Positions 1 through 9,491 of a DNA stretch of 64,000 bases are shown in pieces. The stretch is from the NCBI GenBank assembly GCA_016200005.1, contig JACQFP010000077.1, positions 23,372 through 87,371 on the forward strand, read 5' to 3'. The stretch comes from Verrucomicrobiota bacterium. GTDB lineage: Bacteria; Verrucomicrobiota; Verrucomicrobiia; Limisphaerales; PALSA-1396. The position numbers and the translations under genes were made by a program. The notes below the pieces were generated by a model that did no database searches, was not told the DNA's origin, and saw nothing but the letters and a program-made list of their open reading frames with translations. The stretch's first letter is position 1, and each line of letters begins with the position of its first letter.

Positions 1-1
1 T

Positions 2-2275
2 GCCGTAACTCTGGGAAACTTCCCCAGCGGCGGCAATCTCTACGGATACGAGGGTTTTCTCGACGAAGTAACGATCTGGAACACCGCGCTCACTCAATCG
101 CAGGTTCAATCGAACATGAGTCGCAAGCTGACTGGCAACGAGCCTGGCTTGCTGGCGTATTACCGATGCGATGAGAATGCAGGTTCCGTCCTCGGCGACA
201 GCGCGCCCTTGGCCGGCACTAATTCGGGCACCCTCAGTGGCAATGTGTACTTTGTGCCGTCCGACATACGGCCATTTGCTCCTTTTGTAGAAACGCTGCC
301 TCCAAGTGGCGTTAACGGACCCACGCCGACCTTCAACGGCATCGTGAATCCGGAAGGAACAAACACTGTGGTTTGGTTCCAATGGGGCACGACCACCAAT
401 TACGGCACCACCACCGCGCCGCAACCGGTCGGGAACGGCATCCTCAACACGAACTTCAGCCAGCCACTGACTGGCCTGTCGCCCGGCGTTTATCATTTCC
501 GCGCGGTCGCCTCGAATTCCCTGCAGGTGGTGTCCGGCACGAACCAGACCTTCGAGAGGTTCGCGTTCTACGACGCGGGGTTCGATCTTCCGGGCACATT
601 ATCCGGCTCCGTGGAGTGGGGCGATTACGATAACGATGGCCGTTTGGACATTCTGCTCGCGAGCGTGGGAACCAATGGAACTGCGGAAATCTGGCGAAAC
701 ACCGGCACTACGTTTTCGAATATCAACGCAGGATTGGCCAGCGCTAATACCAACGGATATACTAACCTCACCTCTGCTCGCTGGGTGGATTTTGACAATG
801 ATGGCCGGCTGGACGTTTTTCTCACCGGGTTCGCGACAGCCGCTCTGTGGCGGAACACGGGAACGGGCTTTTCAAAAGCTGTAACGTTTCCCGTTATTCC
901 GGTTGGGACAATCAGAGGCGCGTTGGGAGATTACGATAATGACGGTCGAACCGATGTAAGAGTAGCCGCCAACGACACAAACACGCTTTGGCGGAATTCG
1001 ATCGGCGGCTTCTATGTTCCCAGCCAGACGGTTGTACCTGGTCAGGCCGTGGAGCCTATGCTATGGGGTGATTTCAACAATGACGGGCGCTTCGATTTTC
1101 TCTTTGGCGCGCAACTCTGGCGAAACATCGCCGAAGGCAACGACGCTATTTTTACCAATGTGCCTGTTCCGTGGCCTACGTTCAATGCCGGTGCCAATGC
1201 CGCTGCCTGGGGAGATTTTAACAACGACGGCTTACTCGACTTGTTGTTGATGTCGGTGGCAAATAACGGCACCAACTCGATCCAGATCTGGCAAAACACC
1301 GGCTCAGGATTTACCAAGTTTCTGGAACTGCCGGAGTTCTCCGCGTCGTCGTTGGCCTGGGGTGACTATGACGGCGATGGAAACCTGGATTTCGTCGTCA
1401 CTGGAGAGCGATCCGACTATTACCAGCACTACGTAACGGAATTGTGGCGGAACACCGGCAGCGGTTTTTCAAAAATCGACACGGGCCTGCCCGGCATTCG
1501 CGCCAGCGCCGTCGCTTGGGGAGATTACGACAACGATGGCCGGCTTGACTTGATTCTTTCGGGCGCTACGAACAGCCTGTATGGCACCATCACACGAGTA
1601 TTTCGGAACAACACCATTGCCTCGAACACTCCGCCTGCCGCGCCGACCGGCCTGACGTTCACGGTATTGGGCGGCGAGGTCGGCTTCGCATGGAACCCTG
1701 CGACCGACGCGCAAACGCCGTCCGCCGGGCTGACTTACAACCTTCGCGTGGGCACCGCTCCCGGTGCGGGCGATGTGATGACAGCCAACGCGGCGAGCAA
1801 CGGCAAACGTCGTCTCTCCGGGATGGGCAACGTGCAGCACAACCTTTTCTTCCCGTTGCGAAACTTGCCGGTGAACCAACCGCTCTACGCCAGCGTGCAA
1901 GCCGTGGACACGTCGTTCGCCGGCTCGCCATTTTCGGAAAAGAGTTTTGCCTTTAGCCTCGAGGTGACGCCGCCCACCGGCCCGGTTTCCGGTGACACAG
2001 ATGGAGACGGCATCGTAAGCCAGGCCGAACTGGATGCGGTGCTGGCGAATTATTGGCCTTACGCGCCCTGGCTCCAGATGACGAACGTCGCCGGACTCGG
2101 CGGAACAAACGTGACATTTTCACTGAGCAATTCCACAGCGGGCGCATTCAGTGTTGAATATTCGACCAACGTTGTGGATTGGTATTTCCTCGGCCCGGCC
2201 ATCCCGCGTTATCTTTTCACTGACACCAATGCGCCGGCCAATCCGCAACGCTATTATCGTCTGCGTTGGCCGTAA
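2..2275 (+). CDS. Secreted LamG / FG-GAP repeat protein, 5' end outside window
   Basis: The frame is open from base 2, upstream of the first Met at 116, and already encodes the end of a LamG (concanavalin-like) domain with FLDEVTIWNTAL, so the gene starts left of the window. An Fn3-like stretch follows. Then come seven FG-GAP/VCBS-type calcium-loop repeats of the form WGDYDNDGRLD (about 600-1560), a second Fn3-like region (about 1630-1960), and a dockerin/EF-hand-like loop DTDGDGIVSQAELDAV. The C-terminus is a short beta module ending YYRLRWP, shared with the protein ending at 36493. Probably an exported surface or extracellular protein; substrate unknown. The signal peptide is not visible here. 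Confidence 0.85.
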   Translation, partial: AVTLGNFPSGGNLYGYEGFLDEVTIWNTALTQSQVQSNMSRKLTGNEPGLLAYYRCDENAGSVLGDSAPLAGTNSGTLSGNVYFVPSDIRPFAPFVETLPPSGVNGPTPTFNGIVNPEGTNTVVWFQWGTTTNYGTTTAPQPVGNGILNTNFSQPLTGLSPGVYHFRAVASNSLQVVSGTNQTFERFAFYDAGFDLPGTLSGSVEWGDYDNDGRLDILLASVGTNGTAEIWRNTGTTFSNINAGLASANTNGYTNLTSARWVDFDNDGRLDVFLTGFATAALWRNTGTGFSKAVTFPVIPVGTIRGALGDYDNDGRTDVRVAANDTNTLWRNSIGGFYVPSQTVVPGQAVEPMLWGDFNNDGRFDFLFGAQLWRNIAEGNDAIFTNVPVPWPTFNAGANAAAWGDFNNDGLLDLLLMSVANNGTNSIQIWQNTGSGFTKFLELPEFSASSLAWGDYDGDGNLDFVVTGERSDYYQHYVTELWRNTGSGFSKIDTGLPGIRASAVAWGDYDNDGRLDLILSGATNSLYGTITRVFRNNTIASNTPPAAPTGLTFTVLGGEVGFAWNPATDAQTPSAGLTYNLRVGTAPGAGDVMTANAASNGKRRLSGMGNVQHNLFFPLRNLPVNQPLYASVQAVDTSFAGSPFSEKSFAFSLEVTPPTGPVSGDTDGDGIVSQAELDAVLANYWPYAPWLQMTNVAGLGGTNVTFSLSNSTAGAFSVEYSTNVVDWYFLGPAIPRYLFTDTNAPANPQRYYRLRWP

Positions 2276-2286
2276 CCGAAGCCTCA

Positions 2287-3855
2287 CTAGGTTTTCGCAA
2301 ACGTCTCCGCCAGCGCCACGGCTTTGAGCATGGCTTTGCTCTTGTTCACCGTTTCCTGAAATTCCGCTTCCGGTTCGGAGTCGTTCACCCAGCCGCCGCC
2401 GGCTTGCACGTAGGCTTTGCCGTCCTTGAGCAGCGCGGTGCGGATGGTGATGCACGTGTCCAGATTGCCGTTGAAGCTGAAGTAGCCCACGCAACCGCCA
2501 TACGGCCCGCGCGTCGTGCCTTCGAGATCGGCGATGAGCTGCATGGCGCGGATCTTCGGCGCACCGCTCACCGTGCCCGCCGGGAACGTGGCGCGCATCA
2601 GGTCATAGGGCGTTTTGCCGGCGGAAAGTTTTCCTTCCACGCTCGACACGATGTGCATCACATGGCTGTAACGCTCAATGATCATCAGGTCGCGCACCTG
2701 CACGCTGCCGAAATCGCACACACGCCCGATGTCGTTGCGCGCGAGGTCCACGAGCATGACGTGTTCGGCGCGTTCCTTCGGGTCGGCGAGCAGTTCCTTT
2801 TCCAGCGCAGCGTCCTCGGTCGGCGTCTTGCCGCGACGGCGCGTGCCGGCGATGGGCCGAATCTCCACCTTGTTGTCCTCGCAGCGGACATGAATTTCCG
2901 GCGACGCGCCGACGAGTGAAAAGCCGTCCAGTTCGAGCAGGAACATGTAAGGCGACGGATTCACCGAACGCGCCGCGCGGTAAACGTCCACGGGCGATGC
3001 CTTGGTTTCGACGCTGAAACGCTGTGAGCCGACGACTTGAATGATGTCGCCCGCCGTGATGAACTTCTTCGAGGCCTGAACGTTCGCGAGAAATTTGTCC
3101 TTCGGTGTGTTGGACTTGAATGGGACGGAGGGCACTTCCGCCGGCAGCGTTACGGGATGATGTTCGATTGGCTGTTCGAGCAACGAAACGAGTCGTTCGA
3201 TTTCGCCAACGGCGTTTTCATAAGCGTCAGCTGCGCTGGTCGAGTCGTCGAGCACGGCGTTGACGAGGATCGTGATGGTCTGCGCCACGCGGTCGAAGAT
3301 GAGCAACTGATCCGCGACGAGGAAAACCATCGTGGGCGTCTGCAGTTCATCGTTCGGCGGGCGCGGCACGATTGGCTCAACGTCGTGAATGAATTCGTAA
3401 CCGATGAAGCCGACTGCGCCGCCGGTGAAGCGTGGCAAACCGGGCACGTCCACAGGGCGAAATTTCTTCAGCGTGCGCTCGACAACTTCGAGGCCATCGC
3501 GAACGGTTTGCCCCTCACCCGGCTTCGCCACCCTCTCCCCATCCGATGGGGAGAGGGACGGGGTGAGGGGTTGCGGTTCAACAGAAAACTTCTCCACCAC
3601 CTTGCCATTCTCTCTCACCTCCACGCGTGCGCCAGTCTGTTTGATCACCGCACGCGGATTACAGCCCACAAACGAATAGCGGCCCAAGTGTTCGCCGCCT
3701 TCAACCGATTCAAAGAGAAACGATTCGCCCTGCCCCCGGATTTTTTTGTAGGCCGACAGCGGCGTTTCGATGTCAGCGAGAATGCGGCGCGTGACGGGGA
3801 TGAGATTTCCCTGCGTCGCAAGTTTCAAAAATTCGTCCAGCGTCGGTGAATGCAT
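2287..3855 (-). CDS. trpE: Anthranilate synthase component I
   Basis: Converts chorismate plus glutamine-derived ammonia to anthranilate, the first step of tryptophan synthesis. The N-terminal domain has FESVEGGEHLGRYSF, matching the region that binds feedback tryptophan. The C-terminal chorismate-binding domain has GTRRRGKTPTEDAALE, LARNDIGRV and FPAGTVSGAPKIRAM. I start at the ATG at 3853-3855 (MHSPTLDEF), giving 522 aa; the open frame upstream has no family similarity. About residues 95-115 are encoded by a palindromic repeat (3511-3570) and are foreign to the family. The upstream membrane-protein gene ends 19 bp before, so the two may be co-transcribed. No trpG or leader attenuator is visible nearby. 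Confidence 0.95.
   Translation of the reverse strand: MHSPTLDEFLKLATQGNLIPVTRRILADIETPLSAYKKIRGQGESFLFESVEGGEHLGRYSFVGCNPRAVIKQTGARVEVRENGKVVEKFSVEPQPLTPSLSPSDGERVAKPGEGQTVRDGLEVVERTLKKFRPVDVPGLPRFTGGAVGFIGYEFIHDVEPIVPRPPNDELQTPTMVFLVADQLLIFDRVAQTITILVNAVLDDSTSAADAYENAVGEIERLVSLLEQPIEHHPVTLPAEVPSVPFKSNTPKDKFLANVQASKKFITAGDIIQVVGSQRFSVETKASPVDVYRAARSVNPSPYMFLLELDGFSLVGASPEIHVRCEDNKVEIRPIAGTRRRGKTPTEDAALEKELLADPKERAEHVMLVDLARNDIGRVCDFGSVQVRDLMIIERYSHVMHIVSSVEGKLSAGKTPYDLMRATFPAGTVSGAPKIRAMQLIADLEGTTRGPYGGCVGYFSFNGNLDTCITIRTALLKDGKAYVQAGGGWVNDSEPEAEFQETVNKSKAMLKAVALAETFAKT
3511..3570. repeat. Palindromic element inside trpE (family E, copy 1)
   Basis: Nested inverted repeat. Outer arms are CCCCTCACCC and GGGTGAGGGG; inner arms are CCCTCTCCCCATC and GATGGGGAGAGGG. 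It reads in frame through trpE as the peptide PLTPSLSPSDGERVAKPGEG. A second copy lies at 12227-12288, inside another coding region. Confidence 0.85.
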
Positions 3856-3874
3856 GAACCAGTTGCGCGGCAAA

Positions 3875-4399
3875 TTAACTCGAAGCGCGCCGCAAGCGCC
3901 AGACCGAAAGCAGCGTGTAAATGGCCACGGCCAGCGCGTAGGCGATGATCCCCAGACCAACAGCGAGCGCAACCAACTGTCCGTCCGTGAAAAAAATCAG
4001 GACCGCTCCCACGCCGGAAATGAGCGCGGTTTGCGCCAATAAGCAGAGCAGATAAAGCGAGATGCGGGTTTCCTGCAACCGTTCGACATGCCAGTTGCGA
4101 TATACTTCTTCACCCAAAGACCGCATCAGCCAGGCGGATTGAAAATTCCGCGCCGCCACGAGCACGCTGGTTGTGCTGATCACGATGGCAGGCAGGGGCC
4201 AGCCGGCAAATGTCACGCAAAGAACCAGGTTGACCACCGCGCCCCATTTCCAGCCGAGTTTTTTCGCCAGCGGATTGCCTTCCAAAACCAGGTTCGGCGT
4301 GGCGATCCAGGTGCTCAGAAAATCCATTCCGCGGGCAAAGACCAGCAGCACGAGCAAAAAGAAATACTCGCGGCTGGCGAAGGGAACTGGGTCATCCAT
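3875..4399 (-). CDS. Small multi-pass membrane protein
   Basis: 174 aa with about four hydrophobic segments (roughly residues 10-28, 50-78, 110-135 and 142-165) separated by short charged loops. A conserved-looking stretch is DFLSTW followed by EGNPLAKKLGWKWG, which resembles DUF5658-type membrane proteins (Asp before the first helix, NPL before the second). That family call is tentative. It ends 19 bp before the trpE start on the same strand. Function unknown. Confidence 0.65.
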   Translation of the reverse strand: MDDPVPFASREYFFLLVLLVFARGMDFLSTWIATPNLVLEGNPLAKKLGWKWGAVVNLVLCVTFAGWPLPAIVISTTSVLVAARNFQSAWLMRSLGEEVYRNWHVERLQETRISLYLLCLLAQTALISGVGAVLIFFTDGQLVALAVGLGIIAYALAVAIYTLLSVWRLRRASS

Positions 4400-4404
4400 A
4401 AATT

Positions 4405-4535
4405 AAGCTCCAAGTTCCAAGCTCCAAGCTCCAGAGAACATCCAACATCCAAACTTCATTTGAGACGGAGCAACGGCGGTTTTGGGCTTTGGTGCTTGGT
4501 GTTTCTCTGGAGCTTGGATGTTGGTGCTTGGGGCT
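4405..4535. repeat. Heptamer inverted-repeat element (family C, AAGCTCC)
   Basis: Left arm 4405-4433 is a tandem of AAGCTCC-type heptamers (AAGCTCC, AAGTTCC, AAGCTCC, AAGCTCC), followed by two ACATCCA units. The right arm about 4503-4533 is its imperfect complement (GGAGCTT, GGATGTT, GGTGCTT, GGGGCTT). It fills most of the gap between hisI and the membrane-protein gene and could form a long hairpin. A perfect array would encode KLQAPSS on one strand and GAWSLEL on the other. Confidence 0.8.
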
Positions 4536-4545
4536 TCTTCAGGTT

Positions 4546-4935
4546 TCACTTCTTTTTGTACATTTGCTCCGGCGTTTCCAATTGTTTCTCCGTCACGCGA
4601 AACGTTTCGCCCTTGCCTTCGACCGAGCGGAAGAAACAGGATTTGTAGCCTTCGTGACAGGCCGCACCAATTTGCTCGACTTGAATCAGCAACACGTCGC
4701 CGTCGCAATCGAACGCAATGTCTTTTACCTGTTGGGTGTGGCCGCTGGTCTCGCCTTTCATCCAGAATTTCTGGCGCGAGCGGCTCCAGAAAACCGTTTT
4801 GCCGGTCGCGATGGTTTTTTCCAGCGAGGCGCGGTTCATCCACGCCATCATCAACACGCGCTCGGTTTTTTGTTCCTGGACGATCGCGGGGATCAATCCG
4901 TTCGAGTCAAATTTCAATTTGTCGTAAAAGCTCAT
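4546..4935 (-). CDS. hisI: Phosphoribosyl-AMP cyclohydrolase
   Basis: Third step of histidine synthesis: opens the adenine ring of phosphoribosyl-AMP. At 129 aa it is the monofunctional HisI form without a HisE domain. Diagnostic motifs are WMN near the N-terminus, [25 protein letters not shown] and [12 protein letters not shown]. The Asp and Cys residues in the last two are the metal ligands of the family. It is separated from hisF (7093-7866) by two unrelated genes, so the his pathway is dispersed here. The heptamer-repeat element 4405-4535 follows the stop. Confidence 0.95.
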   Translation of the reverse strand: MSFYDKLKFDSNGLIPAIVQEQKTERVLMMAWMNRASLEKTIATGKTVFWSRSRQKFWMKGETSGHTQQVKDIAFDCDGDVLLIQVEQIGAACHEGYKSCFFRSVEGKGETFRVTEKQLETPEQMYKKK

Positions 4936-5014
4936 GCGGCACGCATTTTAGATTTGCGATGGGCGATTTGCGATTGAAAAGAAGTTGAAATCGGGAAATT
5001 CGCGTCAAAGACCG

Positions 5015-6247
5015 TCAGTTCACTAACAACACAATCACCATGCCCGCGACGGTCGTCAGAATCGTGACCGGAATGCCGAACTTGGCGTAATCCCAGAAGC
5101 CCACTTCCGCATGCCCCCGCGCCGACTCGACGACGATGATGTTGGCCACCGAGCCGAGGATGGTGAGGTTGCCGGCAAACGTCGTGGCGAGCGCCATGAC
5201 CTTCCACATCAACTCTGGCTGTGCGAAATTGCCAATCCATTTCCCGGCCACGAGCACAAACGGTACGTTGGAGAAAACGTTCGAGCCGAGCGCGGAGAAC
5301 CACGCAAAATTCCACGCCTGACTGGGCGCCGACGTTCCGAAAACGCCCCGCACCTTGTCGTAGGCCTGATCGGGCAGGCCCGTTCCATTCAATCCCTCAA
5401 CGACGACGAACAGCGCCGCGAAGAAGACCAACAGATGCCAGTCCACCAGCTTGAGCACCTCGTGCGTGTCGCGCCGCGCAAGCACCATGATTAGCGCGCC
5501 GCCCGCCAGCGCGGTCCAGGGCAGATTCAAACCCGCCATGAACCCAACGAACACCAGCGCCAGCACCACGAGTGTGGTGATCAACAACCGCCGATCCAGC
5601 TTGCGCGGTTGTCTTTCGGGCCGATGGATGGCTGTATTGGCCAGAACTTTGCGGAAGCCAAACGAGAGCACCGCGTATTGAATCGCCAGTCCCGCCACCG
5701 CCACCGGCAACAGCGAAGCGGAGAATCGTAGGAAGGGAATTCCTGAAAGATGGCCGATGATCATGTTTTGCGGATTACCCACCAACGTGGCGACGCTGCC
5801 GACGTTGGCGCTCATCGCCAGCGCGAGCAGATAGGGTGGGAGCGGCAACTTGCCCTTGACCATTACGGCCACGACCAGCGGCGTCAGCATCAGGCACACC
5901 GTGTCATTCACAAGCAACGCCGACAGAATCCCCGACGTGCAGATCAGGTAAAGCAGAAGCGATTGCGGTGTCTTGGCCTTGCGTAGGATCCAGTCCGCCG
6001 CCCAATCGAAGAAGCCCGCGAGGAACAGATACGCGGCGATGATCATCATCCCCAGCAGCAGCACCAGCGTGTCGTAATCCACCGAGTGATACACCCGCTC
6101 CGGCGTCATCACGCCGCACGCGACCATCAAAACCGCGCCGAGCAAGGCGGCGGCGGGCCGGTTCAACGGCAGCACCTTCAACCGCCGCCCGCTGATCAGC
6201 AGGTAGGTGAAGCAGAAAATCGCAATGGCTATGATTTCTTTTTCCAT
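5015..6247 (-). CDS. ArsB/NhaD/SLC13-type anion permease
   Basis: 410-aa integral membrane protein with about 11-12 hydrophobic segments. The pattern [13 protein letters not shown] followed by [19 protein letters not shown] is the signature of the ion-transporter superfamily that includes ArsB, the CitMHS fold and YbiR-like proteins: helix-breaking NDT and the GNPQN loop. The C-terminal half repeats the topology with [14 protein letters not shown]. Substrate cannot be fixed from sequence; no arsenic genes are nearby, so a carboxylate, sulfate or Na+/H+ role is as likely as arsenite. Monocistronic on the minus strand. Confidence 0.85.
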   Translation of the reverse strand: MEKEIIAIAIFCFTYLLISGRRLKVLPLNRPAAALLGAVLMVACGVMTPERVYHSVDYDTLVLLLGMMIIAAYLFLAGFFDWAADWILRKAKTPQSLLLYLICTSGILSALLVNDTVCLMLTPLVVAVMVKGKLPLPPYLLALAMSANVGSVATLVGNPQNMIIGHLSGIPFLRFSASLLPVAVAGLAIQYAVLSFGFRKVLANTAIHRPERQPRKLDRRLLITTLVVLALVFVGFMAGLNLPWTALAGGALIMVLARRDTHEVLKLVDWHLLVFFAALFVVVEGLNGTGLPDQAYDKVRGVFGTSAPSQAWNFAWFSALGSNVFSNVPFVLVAGKWIGNFAQPELMWKVMALATTFAGNLTILGSVANIIVVESARGHAEVGFWDYAKFGIPVTILTTVAGMVIVLLVN

Positions 6248-6286
6248 GGAGTTCTCAGGTTCTTGTTCTGAGCCTGATTCCGCGCT

Positions 6287-7093
6287 TCACCCTTCGATCC
6301 CGGCATCATTTGGGCCTTCAGAAAGTGTTCCGCTCACTCGTATCGAGTGTCCCCAAAATAAATCTCCGTCGTCATACCAGAATTCGAAACTGCCGTTCGG
6401 ATTAACCGTAATTGAGTTAAGCGACATTTTGCTCTTGAACTGCTCCCGACTTAGTTCCTCTTCGTCTTCGCCCAGCCAAGTGTCGTTCTTCAGGTCAAGC
6501 AGTTTGGTCACCGCATATTCGGCGATTCGCTCGCTCCAATCGCGTTGTGAGTTCCAGAGCGCTTGTGCAAGTGCGAGTGACTGTTTGATTTCCTTGGACT
6601 CGTCCGTGGATAGGCTCAGCCTGATATTCTTTGAAGCCCAAGAAATCTCAGCTTCGTACCAGTTGACGCGACGATCCAAAGTGAAAACGCCAAACCGCTC
6701 GTCTCTATAAGTTACGGGCTTCTGCAATTCTAAAGCGCACCGTCGAAGATCCGCATCGGAGTCCTTTCCAATAATTTCGACCAGCAATCCCTGCGGTTTG
6801 CCAAAGGCGTTTTGTTCGGCTACACGGGCACGCACGCGAACGCAATCGTATGGCGCGAATTCCTTCATAACCGAGTTGAGTTCTTTTTCAGTGACCTCCT
6901 TGCGGATTGTAAGCTTCCCGTTTTGGATGTTGTCGTCGGCATATTTCCATGCTTCAAAGGTCAACAACAGAATCCAAAGTCCCTTGCGGTCTGAACTACC
7001 GCCGGCCACTCCGCCGGCTTGAACCACGCCCAGAACCTCAGTGATGGGACTTTGGTTCAACTGCACCATCAATTGTTCTTCGAGGCTGGCCAT
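6287..7093 (-). CDS. DUF2262-like protein
   Basis: 268 aa, soluble, no signal peptide. An N-terminal OB-like beta region is followed by a C-terminal domain with FGVFTLDRRVNWYEAEISW, LLDLKNDTW and FEFWYDDGDLFWGHSI, which fits the DUF2262 family as I remember it. Biochemical role unknown. Its ATG overlaps the hisF stop by one base (TAATG at 7091-7095), which predicts translational coupling to hisF, although a link to histidine synthesis need not follow. Confidence 0.65.
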   Translation of the reverse strand: MASLEEQLMVQLNQSPITEVLGVVQAGGVAGGSSDRKGLWILLLTFEAWKYADDNIQNGKLTIRKEVTEKELNSVMKEFAPYDCVRVRARVAEQNAFGKPQGLLVEIIGKDSDADLRRCALELQKPVTYRDERFGVFTLDRRVNWYEAEISWASKNIRLSLSTDESKEIKQSLALAQALWNSQRDWSERIAEYAVTKLLDLKNDTWLGEDEEELSREQFKSKMSLNSITVNPNGSFEFWYDDGDLFWGHSIRVSGTLSEGPNDAGIEG

Positions 7094-7866
7094 TACAGTC
7101 TCACGGGAATGTTTTGCTTCGCCAAAAATTGTTTCACATCGCCGACGGTGTAGGTGCCGAAGTGGAAAATACTCGCGGCGAGGACGGCGTCGGCTTTGCC
7201 TTCGAGCAGCACCTCGGCCATGTGTTCCAAACTCCCCGCGCCACCGCTGGCCACCACCGGCACGCCCACGGATTCGCTGATGCGTCGCGTGATGACGAGG
7301 TCGAAACCGGCTTTCGTGCCGTCGGCGTCAATCGAATTCAAGACGATTTCGCCCGCGCCGAGCGACACGGCGCGTTTGGCCCATTCCACGGCATCGAGGC
7401 CGGTGGCTTTGCGGCCGCCGTGCGAGAAGACTTCCCATTTGTCCGGCGCGACGCGCTTGGCGTCAATCGAGACGACGATGCATTGGCTGCCGAACTTTTC
7501 CGCGCCATGCCGGATCAGGTCGGGATTGGCCAGAGCGCTGGAGTTGATGCTGGTCTTGTCCGCGCCCGCGCGCAGCATGGTGTACATGTCGTCCACGGAC
7601 TTGATGCCGCCGCCGACGGTGAGTGGCATGAAGCATTGATCCGCCGCGCGTTCGATCACGTCCACCATCGTGCCGCGACCGTGCGCGGTGGCGGTGATGT
7701 CGAAAAACACCATTTCGTCCGCGCCCTGTTCGTTGTAGCGCAGAGCGAGTTCGACGGGGTCGCCGACGTTGCGCAAGCCCCCTTTCTCGGCGACACCGAA
7801 CTGGACGCCGCGAGTGACTTTGCCGTCGTGAACGTCGAGGCACGGAATGACACGTTTGGCGAGCAT
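7093..7866 (-). CDS. hisF: Imidazole glycerol phosphate synthase, cyclase subunit
   Basis: TIM-barrel subunit that, with HisH, makes imidazole-glycerol phosphate and AICAR. Family landmarks are [20 protein letters not shown] (catalytic Asp in CLDV), [20 protein letters not shown] and [17 protein letters not shown] with the second catalytic Asp. I chose the ATG at 7864-7866 because family members begin MLAKR; a TTG four codons upstream is the alternative. hisH is not in the window. The stop overlaps the start of the DUF2262-like gene. Confidence 0.96.
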   Translation of the reverse strand: MLAKRVIPCLDVHDGKVTRGVQFGVAEKGGLRNVGDPVELALRYNEQGADEMVFFDITATAHGRGTMVDVIERAADQCFMPLTVGGGIKSVDDMYTMLRAGADKTSINSSALANPDLIRHGAEKFGSQCIVVSIDAKRVAPDKWEVFSHGGRKATGLDAVEWAKRAVSLGAGEIVLNSIDADGTKAGFDLVITRRISESVGVPVVASGGAGSLEHMAEVLLEGKADAVLAASIFHFGTYTVGDVKQFLAKQNIPVRL

Positions 7867-8026
7867 GACGTCATTCAAACTTGGAATTGCGAAAGAATCA
7901 ACAGTTTGCTGGATGCTGCTGAATCACGTCGAAACACCGGCGAGCAAAACAATTTACCAGCGGTCTAATTCGTGATAAGTTGCAACGCGAATAAAGAGTA
8001 ACACTTACCGTCGAAGGATGATGACT

Positions 8027-8599
8027 ATGAAAAAGCTCTTGTTGACTGTTTTTGTGGTTGGATTTGCCCTCTCAACCCAGGCCGGACATTTCCATGGTGG
8101 CGGCTGGCACAGGGGCTATTGCTATCGCGGGGGCTATGGGTTTTACCCGGGATTCTCGCTCTCGGTTGGCTACCCTGCTTACGCTTATTACCCTGACTCC
8201 TATTATTCCTACGCCGACTATGGTTACTACGGCTATTACGACGTGGGCCGTCCCAATTATGCGGTGGGCGGGACTTTGCTGGGCGCGTTGACCGGCGGGC
8301 TCATCGGCAACAGCTTCCATCATCAAGGCTGGGAAGGCGCGGCGATCGGTGCGGGCGCGGGATTGCTGCTCGGCGGAATCGCGGAGGACGCGGCGCGCCG
8401 ACAAGAGCGCAGAGTTGCAGCGACGATGTATCAAGCGAGTCCAGCGCCACAACCCCAGATGCAAGCGCAGCCTCAACCGCAGTCAAGCCCTCCGCAAAGC
8501 CAGATCACGTCAAAGCCCTGCGCGACTTCCACCTATTACTGGACTACGCGACCGCAGATTGCCGACGCTCCGCGCGTGCCGGACGCGCCGGGCTTCTGA
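8027..8599 (+). CDS. Secreted Gly/Tyr-rich protein with glycine zipper
   Basis: 190 aa starting MKKLLLTVFVVGFALS, a clear Sec signal peptide ending TQAG. A Shine-Dalgarno GAAGGA at 8013-8018 lies 8 nt before the ATG at 8027, favouring it over in-frame ATGs at 8018 and 8021. The mature protein has a Gly/Tyr/His-rich part (about residues 25-80), then a glycine-zipper segment, GGTLLGALTGGLIGN and GAAIGAGAGLLLGG, typical of outer-membrane-associated small proteins. A Gln/Pro-rich tail follows. Function unknown; an envelope role is likely. Confidence 0.7.
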   Translation: MKKLLLTVFVVGFALSTQAGHFHGGGWHRGYCYRGGYGFYPGFSLSVGYPAYAYYPDSYYSYADYGYYGYYDVGRPNYAVGGTLLGALTGGLIGNSFHHQGWEGAAIGAGAGLLLGGIAEDAARRQERRVAATMYQASPAPQPQMQAQPQPQSSPPQSQITSKPCATSTYYWTTRPQIADAPRVPDAPGF

Positions 8600-8600
8600 T

Positions 8601-8800
8601 TGAAATCCGAAATCCGCATGTCGAAATCCGAAACAAATCCGAATTCCGAAACCCGAACGGAACGCAGGCTTCAGCCTGCTTCAACGTTTGTTTGCAGCCA
8701 GGTGTCCGAGCAGCCTGAAGGCGGCGTGCCTTTCCTTTCGATTATGACATTCGGGCTTCGGGCTAGTTTCGGCTTTCGGGTTTCGGCCTTCGGATTTAAC
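8601..8800. repeat. Heptamer inverted-repeat element (family A, AAATCCG, copy 1)
   Basis: The left arm (8600-8658) is built of AAATCCG-type heptamers. The right arm (about 8750-8800) is the imperfect complement, TTTCGGG and CGGATTT units. A small palindrome GCAGGCTTCAGCCTGC lies in between. It occupies the gap between the glycine-zipper gene and lpoB. Related copies are at 29012-29172 and 32729-32875. Confidence 0.85.
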
Positions 8801-8819
8801 CACTGACAATTTACCAAAC

Positions 8820-9446
8820 ATGAAACCATCCATCACCAAACTGTTTATTCCCCTCACCAGTGCTGTCCTCCTTGTCGGCTGCGCCTCCAGCGGCGTCAAG
8901 AATCCTTCCGGCGTGCCCGTCACGCGCATGAACGCGGACGAGCAGGGCTTCGTCGCCGGCACGGGCGTCGAATCGCAGGACCTCGTGGCCGTCAGCGACA
9001 AGATGGCGCGCAACATCCTCGGCATCCAGCAAATCGCCAGTGCCACCGTGCCGCCCATCATCGTGCTCGATCCGGTGGAAAACAAAACGCGCTTCCCGAT
9101 CAACAAAGACATCTTCCTCACGCGCATCCGCTCCGAGTTGAACAAGAAATCCGGCGGCAAGGTGACGTTCCTGGCGCGCGAGCGCATGGCCGCATTGGAA
9201 AAGGAGCGCAACCTCAAACGCGAAGGCGCGGTCACGGCTACTAGCGACCCGAAGCTGCAGGAGTTCAAGGGCGCGGACTATTTCCTGACCGGCTCGCTGG
9301 AGGGATTGTCCACGCGCACGAAAGCCGGCACGAGCGATTACATCCTGTATGCGTTTCAACTGATTGACGCGCGCACCAGCGCCATCGTCTGGGAAGACAA
9401 CGCCGAAATCAAAAAACAAGGGCTGGAGGACGCGGCGTATCGGTAA
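8820..9446 (+). CDS. lpoB: LpoB-like penicillin-binding-protein activator lipoprotein
   Basis: 208 aa. Signal peptide with lipobox LLVGC places the mature N-terminal Cys on the outer membrane. The body resembles the LpoB/YcfM family: MARNILGIQQ near the start, PVENKTRFPINKDIFLTRIR, ARERMAALEKER, ADYFLTGSLEGLS, and a C-terminus VWEDNAEIKKQGLEDAAYR. Known members activate the bifunctional peptidoglycan synthase PBP1B. A COG3014-like gene and a ycfL-like gene lie downstream, a grouping known for LpoB genes elsewhere. The last 20 codons are duplicated at 10236-10295. Confidence 0.85.
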   Translation: MKPSITKLFIPLTSAVLLVGCASSGVKNPSGVPVTRMNADEQGFVAGTGVESQDLVAVSDKMARNILGIQQIASATVPPIIVLDPVENKTRFPINKDIFLTRIRSELNKKSGGKVTFLARERMAALEKERNLKREGAVTATSDPKLQEFKGADYFLTGSLEGLSTRTKAGTSDYILYAFQLIDARTSAIVWEDNAEIKKQGLEDAAYR

Positions 9447-9491
9447 CTCACAAAGCTTCCTTTTGACCCGGCACTGAATTAGAATGAAGTG

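Noticed and set aside
3856..3874. Trp attenuator before trpE
   Set aside because: The gap to the upstream gene is only 19 bp and has no Trp-rich leader or terminator.
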